Positions 1-8,600 of a DNA stretch of 17,334 nucleotides are shown here, piece after piece; the first letter of the stretch is position 1, and every line of letters begins with the position of its first letter. The notes below the pieces were generated by a model. The model was not told the origin of the DNA, made no database searches, and worked only from the letters and a program-made list of their open reading frames with translations. Source of the stretch: DUOD01 sp050945235 (lineage in GTDB: Bacteria; Bacillota; Clostridia; DUOD01); contig JBMNSO010000026.1 in the NCBI GenBank assembly GCA_050945235.1, positions 1 through 17,334 on the forward strand. Reading direction: 5' to 3'. A program made the translations under genes and the position numbers.

Positions 1-969
1 TTCAAATTTATCGAAGGAAATGAGACTGTCGCCGCCCAGGCCCATGGTCTTCACCTCTATTGCCTGGGTGGCCGTCCGCCATTCGCCAATATCCACACCC
101 TCCTCAGCCAGGGTCACCCTGCCGTCCCTGACTATCGCCAAGTCACTGGTGGTACCGCCCATATCCAGGATAATACATTCATTAGTACCGCTTAACTTCA
201 TCCCGCCTACAACACTGGCAGCCGGTCCCGAAAGGAGGGTCTCCACCGGTTTTTCCTTGGCGAACCCTTCAGACATCAGGCTGCCGTCACCCCTGACTAT
301 CATAAGGGGCGCCTTAATACTCCTCTGCTGCAGGCTCTTTTTTACAGCCTTCATCAGCCCGTCGGTCAGTGGTATCAGTCGGGCATTCAGCAGGGTACTG
401 GCCGCCCGTCTTAAGGAGTTTATCTCACCGCTTAATTCATGGGCACACACCACCGGCAACCCGGTGGTATCCATTATCAGTTTCTTGGCCTGTTTTTCAA
501 ATTCAGGATTCCTTATACCCCAATATTCAGCTATGCCAAAGGCGTCAATCTTATCCTTATATTCCTCAACTATTTCCCTTAACCGGTCCCAATCGGGTTG
601 CTGCACTACCTCACCGGTTTGACTGTGGCTGCCGGACACCAATACTATATCTCCATTACCCAGGGGAAGGCCGTACTTATGCCCATACTCTCGGAGTATG
701 TCATGATCATATCCCATCAGGATCAATAACCCCCTGCCGCCCTTGTTCTCTACACATGCGTTGGTGGCCAGGGTGGTGGACAGTGACACCAATTGAACCT
801 TGGCCAACATATCATCGGAAAACTTGCTTAAAACCTCGTTTATACCAATATTTAAGTCCTCCTTGGTGGTGAGGGCTTTATTCCCATCCAATACTTCTTC
901 CTTATCAAAATCATATATCACCGCATCAGTATAAGTTCCACCGGTATCAATCCCCAATCCTAACCTCAT
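1..969 (-). CDS. Hydantoinase/oxoprolinase family protein, N-terminal part (cut by left window edge)
   Basis: The reverse strand reads open for 323 codons from an ATG at 969 to the first base of the window, so the C-terminal end is missing. An AGAGGTGA ribosome binding site lies just upstream, which fixes the start. The protein opens with the phosphate-binding motif GLGIDTGGTYTDAVIYD (about residues 4-20). It has a second glycine-rich signature, LDMGGTTSDLAIVRDG, near residue 268, preceded by SGPAASVVGG near residue 250. Together these are the ASKHA-type ATPase motifs of the HyuA/oxoprolinase family, whose known members open lactam or hydantoin rings using ATP. The substrate cannot be told from sequence. 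Such proteins are also found beside corrinoid or UroD-like methyltransferase genes, which may matter here, but the UroD-like genes are about 12 kb away. It is divergent from the nagZ-like gene. The family call is firm; the specific function is unknown. Confidence 0.88.
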   Translation of the reverse strand, partial: MRLGLGIDTGGTYTDAVIYDFDKEEVLDGNKALTTKEDLNIGINEVLSKFSDDMLAKVQLVSLSTTLATNACVENKGGRGLLILMGYDHDILREYGHKYGLPLGNGDIVLVSGSHSQTGEVVQQPDWDRLREIVEEYKDKIDAFGIAEYWGIRNPEFEKQAKKLIMDTTGLPVVCAHELSGEINSLRRAASTLLNARLIPLTDGLMKAVKKSLQQRSIKAPLMIVRGDGSLMSEGFAKEKPVETLLSGPAASVVGGMKLSGTNECIILDMGGTTSDLAIVRDGRVTLAEEGVDIGEWRTATQAIEVKTMGLGGDSLISFDKFE

Positions 970-1129
970 GTTTATTCACCTCTGTATGTCTTTTTGTACC
1001 CAAAAATTTATGATTAAATATTCTTTAGCTGATATGATAATAATACCTGCTATAATTATAATATACTGCCGGACATAATAAAAACAGGTCATTATTGCTT
1101 AAGACATGTAATATCTTGTCCTGTTGCCA

Positions 1130-1158
1130 TTGACAATGGGATTTGGTTGTTGGATAAT
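1130..1158 (+). promoter_or_regulatory. Vegetative (sigma-A type) promoter for the nagZ-like gene
   Basis: A perfect -35 hexamer TTGACA (1130-1135) is followed after exactly 17 bp by GATAAT (1153-1158), a five-of-six match to the -10 consensus. The expected transcript start is near 1165, leaving a leader of about 70 nt before the ATG at 1238. This is the strongest promoter match I saw in the window. Confidence 0.7.
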
Positions 1159-1237
1159 GGTTGAGTGTGAAATAACTGGAAATTTGATACGTTAAAGAAA
1201 ACATGTATAAATCATGAAGGGATTGGATAGATAGCTC

Positions 1238-2572
1238 ATGAAAAGGCTAATCATAATAACAGCGCTTATAATAGTCCTATTAACAGGCTGCCTTGGTCAA
1301 AAGGGAAGTCCCAACCAAGAGAATACAAACAATCCCCCCAAAGCAGAAAATGGTAGTGCAAAGGAGGGATTAGAAGATTTAGGTCAAGACAATAAAAAAC
1401 CGAGGCCGGAGCCTTCATCCCCTTCCCAGCCCATCATTGAGGAAACCCCCGAGGAAAAGCTGCTCAAAACCATGACCCTGGAACAGAAGGTGGGACAGCT
1501 TGTTATGGTAGGGTTCCCGGGGGACACCATACCTGATGATGTCAAGGAACTCATCACCCAGTATAAGATAGGAGGAATTATCCTTTTTAAGAGAAACTAT
1601 AACAGTTTCAGGGAACTCTTTGACATCACAACCCGGCTCCATGAACTTAATCAAGTAAATCGTATACCCTTATTTATTGGTGCAGATGAAGAAGGAGGCA
1701 CCGTATCTAGGCTGCCCGATGGGAAAACCAAAATCCCGGATGCACGGTTATTAGGCAAGATAGATGATGAAAGCCTGACCCGTAAGACAGGACAGGTGAT
1801 CGCCCGGGAACTAAAGGCCGGGGGTATTAACATGAACTTTGCACCGGTCCTTGATATAGTGGATAACCCCGATAATGAGCTGCTCATAAGACGGGCTTAC
1901 GGCTCTACTGCCGATAAGGTATCAAAACATGGAACAGGGTTTATCCTGGGCAGCCATGATGAAGGTGTAATAGCCTGTCCTAAGCATTTTCCGGGGCATG
2001 GCGCCACCACCGTGGATTCCCACGGCCGGCTGCCCAAAATAGATATATCCCCCGAAACCCTCCAGTCGAGGGAATTGGTACCCTTTAAAAATGCGGTGGA
2101 CAAGGGTGTGGATGCGATAATGGTAGGGCATTTGGCCTTTCCCAATATAGATGCCTCCGGCCTGCCGGCTACCATGTCCAAGGTCTTTATTCAGGATATC
2201 CTAAGGAAACAGCTGGGCTTTGAAGGCCTTGTCATAACCGATGAGGTGGAGATGTACGGCTTTAAGGTACATCCTACATTAGAAGAAGATATAATGACCT
2301 CCTTCGATGCAGGGGTGGATATCTTCGTAATAGGGCATACCTATGATATTCAGAAAAGTGTCATCGATATCCTGACAGAAGGATTTAAAACCGGCGAGAT
2401 ATCCATGGACAGGCTGGACGAATCGGTCCTTAGGATACTAAAGATAAAAAACAAATATAACCTTGACCAATGGTCCAATACTACCTTTGAGGAAAACAAG
2501 AAATTGTTTGGCTCAACCGAAAATCAACAGGTACTGGAAGAGATCAACCAAAGGATGCAGAAGCTACAATAA
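1238..2572 (+). CDS. nagZ: Family 3 glycoside hydrolase, beta-N-acetylhexosaminidase (NagZ-type) lipoprotein
   Basis: A 444-residue secreted lipoprotein. Residues 1-17 form a short signal peptide ending in the lipobox LLTG, with the lipidated cysteine at 18. A low-complexity Asn/Pro/Glu-rich linker runs to about residue 72, followed by a single GH3 barrel. The NagZ hallmark KHFPGHG is at 249-255, with D260-S-H262 forming the Asp-His pair used as general acid/base in this subfamily. The likely nucleophile is D335 in VITDEVEM. There is no second GH3 sandwich domain, which fits NagZ rather than beta-glucosidases. The enzyme should remove GlcNAc from muropeptides or other GlcNAc glycosides outside the membrane, as known for Bacillus NagZ (YbbD). 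It has its own promoter upstream and is the only clear plus-strand gene. The ribosome binding site is weak (GGAT about 10 bases before the ATG). The family call is strong; peptidoglycan recycling as the role is inferred. Confidence 0.9.
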   Translation: MKRLIIITALIIVLLTGCLGQKGSPNQENTNNPPKAENGSAKEGLEDLGQDNKKPRPEPSSPSQPIIEETPEEKLLKTMTLEQKVGQLVMVGFPGDTIPDDVKELITQYKIGGIILFKRNYNSFRELFDITTRLHELNQVNRIPLFIGADEEGGTVSRLPDGKTKIPDARLLGKIDDESLTRKTGQVIARELKAGGINMNFAPVLDIVDNPDNELLIRRAYGSTADKVSKHGTGFILGSHDEGVIACPKHFPGHGATTVDSHGRLPKIDISPETLQSRELVPFKNAVDKGVDAIMVGHLAFPNIDASGLPATMSKVFIQDILRKQLGFEGLVITDEVEMYGFKVHPTLEEDIMTSFDAGVDIFVIGHTYDIQKSVIDILTEGFKTGEISMDRLDESVLRILKIKNKYNLDQWSNTTFEENKKLFGSTENQQVLEEINQRMQKLQ

Positions 2573-2679
2573 GAACAAAGGATACAAAACTACAATAAGA
2601 ATAACAAGAATAAAAGGATGGAAGAGCTGTAACGGAACTTAATACCACAATAGGTAAATTCAAACCGCCAAAAGATACC

Positions 2680-2709
2680 AAAGGTCCCTCCGATTAATAA
2701 GGGACCTTT
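2680..2709. terminator. Hairpin between convergent genes, possible two-way terminator
   Basis: A perfect 10-bp inverted repeat (arms 2680-2689 and 2700-2709, loop of 10) sits between the nagZ-like gene and the convergent small gene. Each arm ends in TTT when read outward, but neither side has a long T-tract, so termination is likely but not certain. The right-arm sequence GGGACCTT recurs at 2726-2733 and could form an alternative pairing with the left arm. Confidence 0.5.
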
Positions 2710-2749
2710 AAAATAAAATTAATGGGGGACCTTCAAAAAGAAATGTATG

Positions 2750-3013
2750 TCAATTATAATCGGTCCTTTCATTGCCCAGTATCTTTAAATCAGCGGTAAT
2801 ATTAACAATATGTCTATTTCTGTCATGGGCTATATGGATGTTACTGGGTCGGGCGTCATCGTTCCTATGCTGTAGATAATTTGCCATTATCTTTGATGCC
2901 GTCTCCGGGTTAAAGTCTTCATAAATCTTGGTATATTCCTTCTCCGGTATCTCCAAAATCACCCTATATCCGTCGCGGGTCCTTTGCCTTATATCCCTTA
3001 TGCTGTTGTACAT
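2750..3013 (-). CDS. Small uncharacterised protein (87 aa)
   Basis: I do not recognise this protein. It starts at an ATG (3013) preceded by a strong GGGAGG ribosome binding site about six bases away and ends with TGA at 2750-2752, which supports it being real. It is hydrophilic and highly charged, with no signal peptide or membrane segment, so it should be cytoplasmic. The N-terminal stretch is rich in Arg (IRDIRQRTRDGYR), followed by EIPEKEYTKIYEDFNPETASKIM and a His/Asp/Arg-rich middle (HDRNRHIVNI). It lies 177 bp downstream of mtnA on the same strand with a weak hairpin between, so it may be a separate transcript. No function is proposed. Confidence 0.65.
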   Translation of the reverse strand: MYNSIRDIRQRTRDGYRVILEIPEKEYTKIYEDFNPETASKIMANYLQHRNDDARPSNIHIAHDRNRHIVNITADLKILGNERTDYN

Positions 3014-3171
3014 ATACTACCTCCCTCTGGTATCCCTTTATCTTATATATAATGTCACCAAAAGGGTGGAAGCAATATACCAAATTCTAAAGAAATTTTC
3101 GGTACTTAACAAATACTGTTTTCAGTATACCGTTTTCAATAGTTTTTGTGCCATCTCCAGTAGTTAACGGT

Positions 3172-3192
3172 AAAAAACCTGTGGGCTTTTTT
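3172..3192 (-). terminator. Weak hairpin at the 3' end of mtnA
   Basis: On the minus strand an A6-GCC stretch pairs with GG-T6 around a short loop, with one bulged base, immediately overlapping the mtnA stop codon. The T-run is six bases long. The stem is short and A/T-rich, so this is only a possible terminator. Confidence 0.4.
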
Positions 3193-4234
3193 ATTTGAAC
3201 ATTTTTCTTATCCCCTCTTCAAAGGGCGGGTATATGACACCCTTTTCCGTAACTATGGCAGTGACATACTTTGCCGGTGTCACATCAAAGGCGGGGTTGA
3301 ACACCTTCACATGTTCAGGGGCTGTCCTGCGACCGAAGCCACAGGTTATCTCATCGGCCTTTCTCTCCTCGATTACTATATCTTGCCCCTTTTGGGTCTT
3401 AAGGTCAATGGTGGAGGAAGGTGCTGCCACATAAAAGGGAATACCATGCTCCTTTGCCAGTATGGCAACGCCATAGGTACCTATTTTGTTTGCAAAGTCG
3501 CCGTTGGCGGCTACCCTGTCGCAGCCTACTATCACCGCATCTATCTTGCCCTGGGCCATGACCATGGCCGCCATGTTGTCACAAATAAGGGTTACATCCA
3601 CACCCATTTCCTTGAGCTCCCAGGCAGTTAGCCTGGCTCCCTGAAGCAGTGGCCGGGTTTCGTCGGCAAATACCTTTAGATTCCATCCCCTTTCCCGGGC
3701 TTTGTATATGGGTGCTAGGGCTGTACCGCACCCGGCGGTGGCAGCAGCCCCGGCATTGCAATGGGTCAGTATACCCATACCGTCTCTAAGTAAGGTAAGA
3801 AGATGCTCACCGATGCCGTCACAAATGGCCTGATCCTCCTTCTTAATACTGTGGGCCTCTTCCAGGATCCTTTTTTTGATATCCTCTACCGGCAAATTTC
3901 CAGCAGCCTCGGCTACCTTCTCTATCCTTTCCAGCGCCCAAAACAGGTTAACGGCTGTTGGCCGTGAAGTGGCCAGATATTCAGCATTTTTCTTCAGCTT
4001 GTATAAAAACTCCGCCGGTTCTTTGGTTTTCTCGTCCATAACCGACAAACACAAACCGTAAGCAGCTGCGACGCCTATTGCCGGGGCACCCCTCACCTTT
4101 AACTTGTATATGGCATCCCACACCTGCTCTATTGTGGTTATTTCCTCATAAACCGTCTCCAGGGGCAGTCTGGTCTGATCCAATATTATCAGCTTACCGT
4201 CCTGCCAGTTAACGGTTTGAAAATTCGGTGTCAT
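3191..4234 (-). CDS. mtnA: S-methyl-5-thioribose-1-phosphate isomerase
   Basis: A 347-residue, full-length member of the eIF2B-like MtnA family. The family converts 5-methylthioribose-1-phosphate to the ribulose form in methionine salvage. The signatures are easily read: RGAPAIGVAAAYG at 49-60, the catalytic cysteine C159 in ILTHCNAG, the catalytic aspartate D239 in GCDRVAANGDFANKIGTYG, and FYVAAPSSTID near 267-277. C159/D239 match the known Cys160/Asp240 pair of the Bacillus enzyme within one residue. The start is set by GGGAGGAATTAAC before ATG. No mtnK or other salvage gene is in the window; the neighbour upstream is a sugar-type oxidoreductase with a matching promoter. The enzyme may therefore serve a 5-deoxypentose-phosphate shunt or another aldose-1-phosphate instead of classical salvage (inference). 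Confidence 0.93.
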   Translation of the reverse strand: MTPNFQTVNWQDGKLIILDQTRLPLETVYEEITTIEQVWDAIYKLKVRGAPAIGVAAAYGLCLSVMDEKTKEPAEFLYKLKKNAEYLATSRPTAVNLFWALERIEKVAEAAGNLPVEDIKKRILEEAHSIKKEDQAICDGIGEHLLTLLRDGMGILTHCNAGAAATAGCGTALAPIYKARERGWNLKVFADETRPLLQGARLTAWELKEMGVDVTLICDNMAAMVMAQGKIDAVIVGCDRVAANGDFANKIGTYGVAILAKEHGIPFYVAAPSSTIDLKTQKGQDIVIEERKADEITCGFGRRTAPEHVKVFNPAFDVTPAKYVTAIVTEKGVIYPPFEEGIRKMFK

Positions 4235-4274
4235 GTTAATTCCTCCCTTACGTGTCTTTACTTACTACTACTTA

Positions 4275-4303
4275 TTTTTATCATTTCATCCGTGGGATGT
4301 CAA
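4275..4303 (-). promoter_or_regulatory. Promoter of mtnA
   Basis: On the minus strand a perfect TTGACA (plus coordinates 4298-4303) is followed after 17 bp by TAAAAA (4275-4280), a four-of-six -10 match. The surrounding blocks TATATTTGACAT and TAAAAATAAGTA recur upstream of the Gfo/Idh/MocA gene, suggesting joint control of the two genes. Confidence 0.55.
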
Positions 4304-4322
4304 ATATAATTTAATAGATTAA

Positions 4323-5435
4323 CTATGCCCCAAAATCAGGTATATAGATTTTGGTTCCCCCATCCAGGCAGGACTGATGGCCCAGTATTCCGGCCGCTGT
4401 AATATTCGCAGAAACCACTGCGTCAAGGGCACTGTCTCTGCCTTGGATTATAGAACTTACAAATTCGTGTACCAAGTGGGGATGGGAACCGCCATGCCCC
4501 GCACCCTGAATAAAGGAAACATGGTTTTTGTCCACGATTTGTTCCCGTTTGGTATAAGGCACAATCTCTTGGGGCAGGTCTTCATAGGCATCGGGCACGG
4601 TAATCCTGCGGGCCGACTCCCCTCCTTCAAATATGCAGGTGCCTTCGTCCGCTATTTGCTCCCATTCAACGGACATTTTGCTGCCGTAAACATCAAAGCT
4701 TTCCCGGTATTGACGGACGGTATCAAAGAGCGACCGGGTTGCCTCGGCCGATACATCCGAGTCCTTCCTCTTAATTGTTACCGTCTCCACCGCAAAGGGC
4801 GAATTATACATTTTAGCCAATTCCCGGCTGATTTCCCCAGAGCCGTGGCCGATCACATATTCCGCCATTTTATTGTCCAGGCAAAGAAGGGGTGATATTG
4901 CATGGGTACCATAATGCATGGGCGGGAACCCCAGCCAGTAATCGGGCCAGCCTTCAAGACCCATGTCCTGCATGTGGGAACCCCGCAAAAATTGGATTCG
5001 CCCCAACTTCCCGCTTTTGAAAAGATTCTTTACGTATAAAAACTCCCGGGTATATACCGCCGTTTCCATCATCATATATGTTTTACCCGACGCCCTTTTG
5101 GCGGCGATTATTTGTTTGAGCTCGTCGATGGAAGTAGCCATGGGAACGGTACAGGCAGTGTGCTTCCCCGCCTGTAGGGCGGCTATCGTTTGCCAGGCAT
5201 GTTCAAGTATAGGGGTGACGATATGTATTGCATCCAGTTCATCATTTTTTATCATCTGTTCATAGTCAGTGTACCTAAGCCATTGGGGTATTTCGAATTC
5301 ATCACCTATTTTCTTTAGTGTATCTGGGTTACGGGTACAGATGGCAACTTTGTCCACCAACGGGTGGTCCTTATATATACCTATGAATTCTTTGCCAAAA
5401 CCCAGACCTGCAATGCCGACACTTATCTTTTCCAT
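4323..5435 (-). CDS. Gfo/Idh/MocA family NAD(P)-dependent oxidoreductase
   Basis: A 370-residue protein with an N-terminal Rossmann fold: VGIAGLGFGKEF (residues 6-17) is the dinucleotide loop. The second half is the family's C-terminal alpha/beta domain with a likely active-site stretch PPMHYGTHAISP (171-182) and a typical tail. Family members oxidise or reduce sugars, inositols and sugar derivatives. The usual EKP motif that helps bind cofactor and substrate is replaced by TVP (residues 96-98, ACTVPMATS), so the cofactor-proximal lysine is missing. I chose the ATG at 5435 because a GGGGAG ribosome binding site lies eight bases upstream; an in-frame ATG at 5495 has none and falls in the promoter. 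The gene follows the giant glycosidase and precedes mtnA on the same strand. Substrate unknown; a deoxysugar or sugar acid is plausible from context. Confidence 0.87.
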   Translation of the reverse strand: MEKISVGIAGLGFGKEFIGIYKDHPLVDKVAICTRNPDTLKKIGDEFEIPQWLRYTDYEQMIKNDELDAIHIVTPILEHAWQTIAALQAGKHTACTVPMATSIDELKQIIAAKRASGKTYMMMETAVYTREFLYVKNLFKSGKLGRIQFLRGSHMQDMGLEGWPDYWLGFPPMHYGTHAISPLLCLDNKMAEYVIGHGSGEISRELAKMYNSPFAVETVTIKRKDSDVSAEATRSLFDTVRQYRESFDVYGSKMSVEWEQIADEGTCIFEGGESARRITVPDAYEDLPQEIVPYTKREQIVDKNHVSFIQGAGHGGSHPHLVHEFVSSIIQGRDSALDAVVSANITAAGILGHQSCLDGGTKIYIPDFGA

Positions 5436-5470
5436 AATACACTCTCCCCTCAATTTAGTCTCTTTACTTA

Positions 5471-5500
5471 TTTTTACCATGGTATTTATAGGCATGTCAA
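5471..5500 (-). promoter_or_regulatory. Promoter of the Gfo/Idh/MocA gene
   Basis: On the minus strand TTGACA (plus 5495-5500) is followed after 18 bp by TAAAAA (5471-5476). Flanking 12-base blocks are identical to those at the mtnA promoter. It also separates this gene transcriptionally from the giant gene upstream. Confidence 0.55.
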
Positions 5501-5618
5501 ATATATTATGGATATAATACCAAACATTTAAAGAAGCCCATTTTCTTTTTACAATAATATGTTTTTCATGGCATTTGCAACAATTTCAACTCATTTTTTC
5601 CAAGAGTTAAAACGGTTA

Positions 5619-5646
5619 GTGGGGTAAGTCCAGCCACTTACCCCAC
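5619..5646 (-). terminator. Terminator of the giant surface enzyme gene
   Basis: A perfect 11-bp GC-containing stem (5619-5629 with 5636-5646, six-base loop) starts 26 bp after the stop codon at 5672. On the minus strand it is followed by TAACCGTTTTAAC, a poor T-tract. Position and stem support termination; the weak T-run keeps the call moderate. Confidence 0.6.
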
Positions 5647-5671
5647 CAAACTGATTAGTTGAGTACAATTA

Positions 5672-8600
5672 TTATTCTTCCGTTGTTTTTGCTTTTTTCT
5701 TGCGCAGATACAATATAGTACCAATTGACGCAACCACTATAGCCACCAGCACAATCCAAAGAAGCAGATTAGATTCGCCTTTCGTTTTGGTACCGCTGTC
5801 CGAGCTGCCCTCCACAGAACTTGGCTTGGTACTATCATCGCTCGATTGTTGCTCCTTGTCTATAGGCTGTTCGGTGTCCGTAACATCCTCATACACCGCA
5901 GTCAATTCCACATCGTACTCGGGCATAGTAAACACAAGTGGATCTTGCGTAAGGTCAACACCCTCAAGCGCAGGATTGGCGATCCAACTCTTAAACCGCT
6001 TGCCCTCAGGCGCTGCATCCGCCTTTATTGTTACTTGCGCGCCAACTTCAATGCTGCCGCCACCCGTACCGTTTACAACCGTTACATCATAAGTGTCTAC
6101 CGGAATCTCTTGTGTTTCGGCACCGTCGCCTGAGCTGCTCACTTTGGAGCCCGGCTTAGTACTACCATCGCCCGCAGACGGTGGCTTGGATATACCTTCC
6201 TTAGAGCCCGGTTTAGTACTACCATCACCCAAAATGTCGAACGTTGTAATCGCGTAGCCATCTGTAAAGTACACCGTAAGCGTATGGATACCTTTGGTCA
6301 ATTTCTCAAGATATGCCCGCTTTACCGTCACAACGGTACTGCCTTCTGTCACTTCCACATCTACGCCCTCACGTAATTTTGTCCTGCCAATGTAAGTGCT
6401 CAAATACTTGCTTATGGGCGCGTCGATTCGGAACACCAAATCTCCTTTTTGTCTCTTTGTATACTTCTGGTTTCTGTGCTTCTTGTCTATAGGATAATTA
6501 GCGCCCGTAACATCCTCATACACCGCAGTCAATTCCACATCGTATTCGGGCATGGTGAACATAAGTGGGTCTTGCGTAAGGTCCACACCCGCAAGCGCAG
6601 GATTGGCAATCCAACCCTTAAACCGCTTACCCGCAGGCGCTGCATTTGCTTTTATCGTTACTTGCGCACCAGCTTTAAAACTGCCGCCACCCGTACCGTT
6701 TGTAACCGTAACATCATAAGTATTTACCGGACCTTCGATCAGCGTCACCTGCGCCGTACCACTCACTGTGCTATCCACATTCGAAACCGCCTTCACAGTC
6801 AGCATGTTGTTAGGTTCATCCGAAGCAACCACTAGCATACCGTTTTCCGTTATTGAGGTGAGCTCAGCCAACTTTTTGCTGCCCGAAACACTCCATGTCA
6901 CATCCTGTGGCGGTTCGTTCAGTCCATCCACCACTGCCGTAAACTGTTGCGACGATCCTTTTGCCATCTGTATCGCCATTGGCGAAACCGTCACACTGTT
7001 TACTTTATAATTGGGATCAATTACAAGGTCGAAGGTTTCAAAAGCAAATGTATTTTTGCTGTCCTTCACCAGCACTCCCACTACAAACGTGCCTGCTTCA
7101 GTTGGTGTACCGGTAATGCTATTATTTTCAGCTTGCAACCCGGTGGGCAACCCGGTTATCAAATAACTGTAAGGCGGTGTGCCTCCAAGTACTGTTGCAT
7201 TTGCTGTGTACGCTTCCCCTTTTTTACCTTCGGTCAATGTCATATCCACTTTGATTGCGTCGGGTGTAGAAAGCCCCGTTTCGGATACATATACATTTAT
7301 TCGAGCCTTCAATCCACTGTTATTGTATATCTCCGAATTTGCCGGTACCACTAGAGTTCCCACCAGGGTGTACATGCCAGGAGTGGAACTGTCAAACCCT
7401 GTCATGTCCCAATCCACCGTCAGTTCTTCTTTTGTCTTACCATTAAGCGTCACTTCCGCAGTCTGGGGTAAATCCGGTACATCGCCCAGTTTACAGCCTA
7501 TTGTATCGAAACTTTCAACCGAAGTAATATAGTCTTTGCCATTATATTCGTTATAGATATCAATGGCATCCACTGTGAAATATTGGCCACTCTTTTTCAC
7601 GCCTTTGAGAGTATGGGTACCATAATCTAACCCTAGGATTTCAAAACCAACACCTTGGGATATCGAACTTTCCCTGAAACAATCAACAATTCCCTGACTA
7701 ACATCATCCACAAAAACTTCTACTTCTCCACGAGTATTATCCATATGGGTAATATAATGTATCCCCGTACCTGTAAAGGTTATCGTGAACGAATCACCGT
7801 TTGTAGTCGTGTAATGTTGAGTATTTAAATACAAATCAAATCCACCTATGGTTTGTGAAACCCATGCACCATCATATTCTATTACAGTATCGGTATTATC
7901 CAGTCTTATAAACCTCGGATTTGGACAATCCGGGTTAAGTCCCACATTGACTTCTATGGTAGCACAAATATCCAGCGGATTGCTAACACCGTCAGGCAGG
8001 TTTTTCAATATGCCATAAAGCACATAGCTACCCGCGCTGTCCTTATCGTATCCGTCGCTGTTCCAATCCACATTAACATAACGCTTGCTATTGTTTTTCA
8101 ACATCACTTCCACTTTATCCGGCAAAGCCAAATCACCAAATGCCGTACCAAAATCCGCATCGACTGCATCTGGTTGTACAATAGAAGTAATATACGAAGG
8201 TTTGACCTGTCCCGGTTTGGTCACCCGAAAAGCATCTAACGCAACCCATTCATTTCCTTGACTACTTAGGCTTTTTACCTTGACGGTGTGCAATCCCGGT
8301 TCCAAGTCCATTTTTGAATAAATAGGTTGCTGGGTCACCACTGTCCCTGATTTCATATCTACCACTTCGGGCACACCATCATCCACCGTTATTTCCAGAC
8401 TGGCAAACCCACCACCTTTTGTTGCTATGACTTCTATGCCTGTTCCATAAAACTCATAGGTGGCAGTCGCACCGTTCGGTCCGGACGTTAAATGAATATC
8501 ATCCCTGTATTCACCATAGCCTCTATTTTTATTATGGGTCCAACCATCTGAATACTTTATGCGCCCGTCATCATCATTTACCATAATTTTTTCCCCTTGA

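Noticed and set aside
20..872. Two long plus-strand reading frames (200 and 167 codons)
   Set aside because: They lie opposite the hydantoinase-family gene, lack ribosome binding sites and have low-complexity translations; the minus frame has clear family motifs.
5672..5800. LPXTG sortase signal at the end of the giant protein
   Set aside because: The membrane helix and basic tail are there, but no LPXTG-like motif precedes them.
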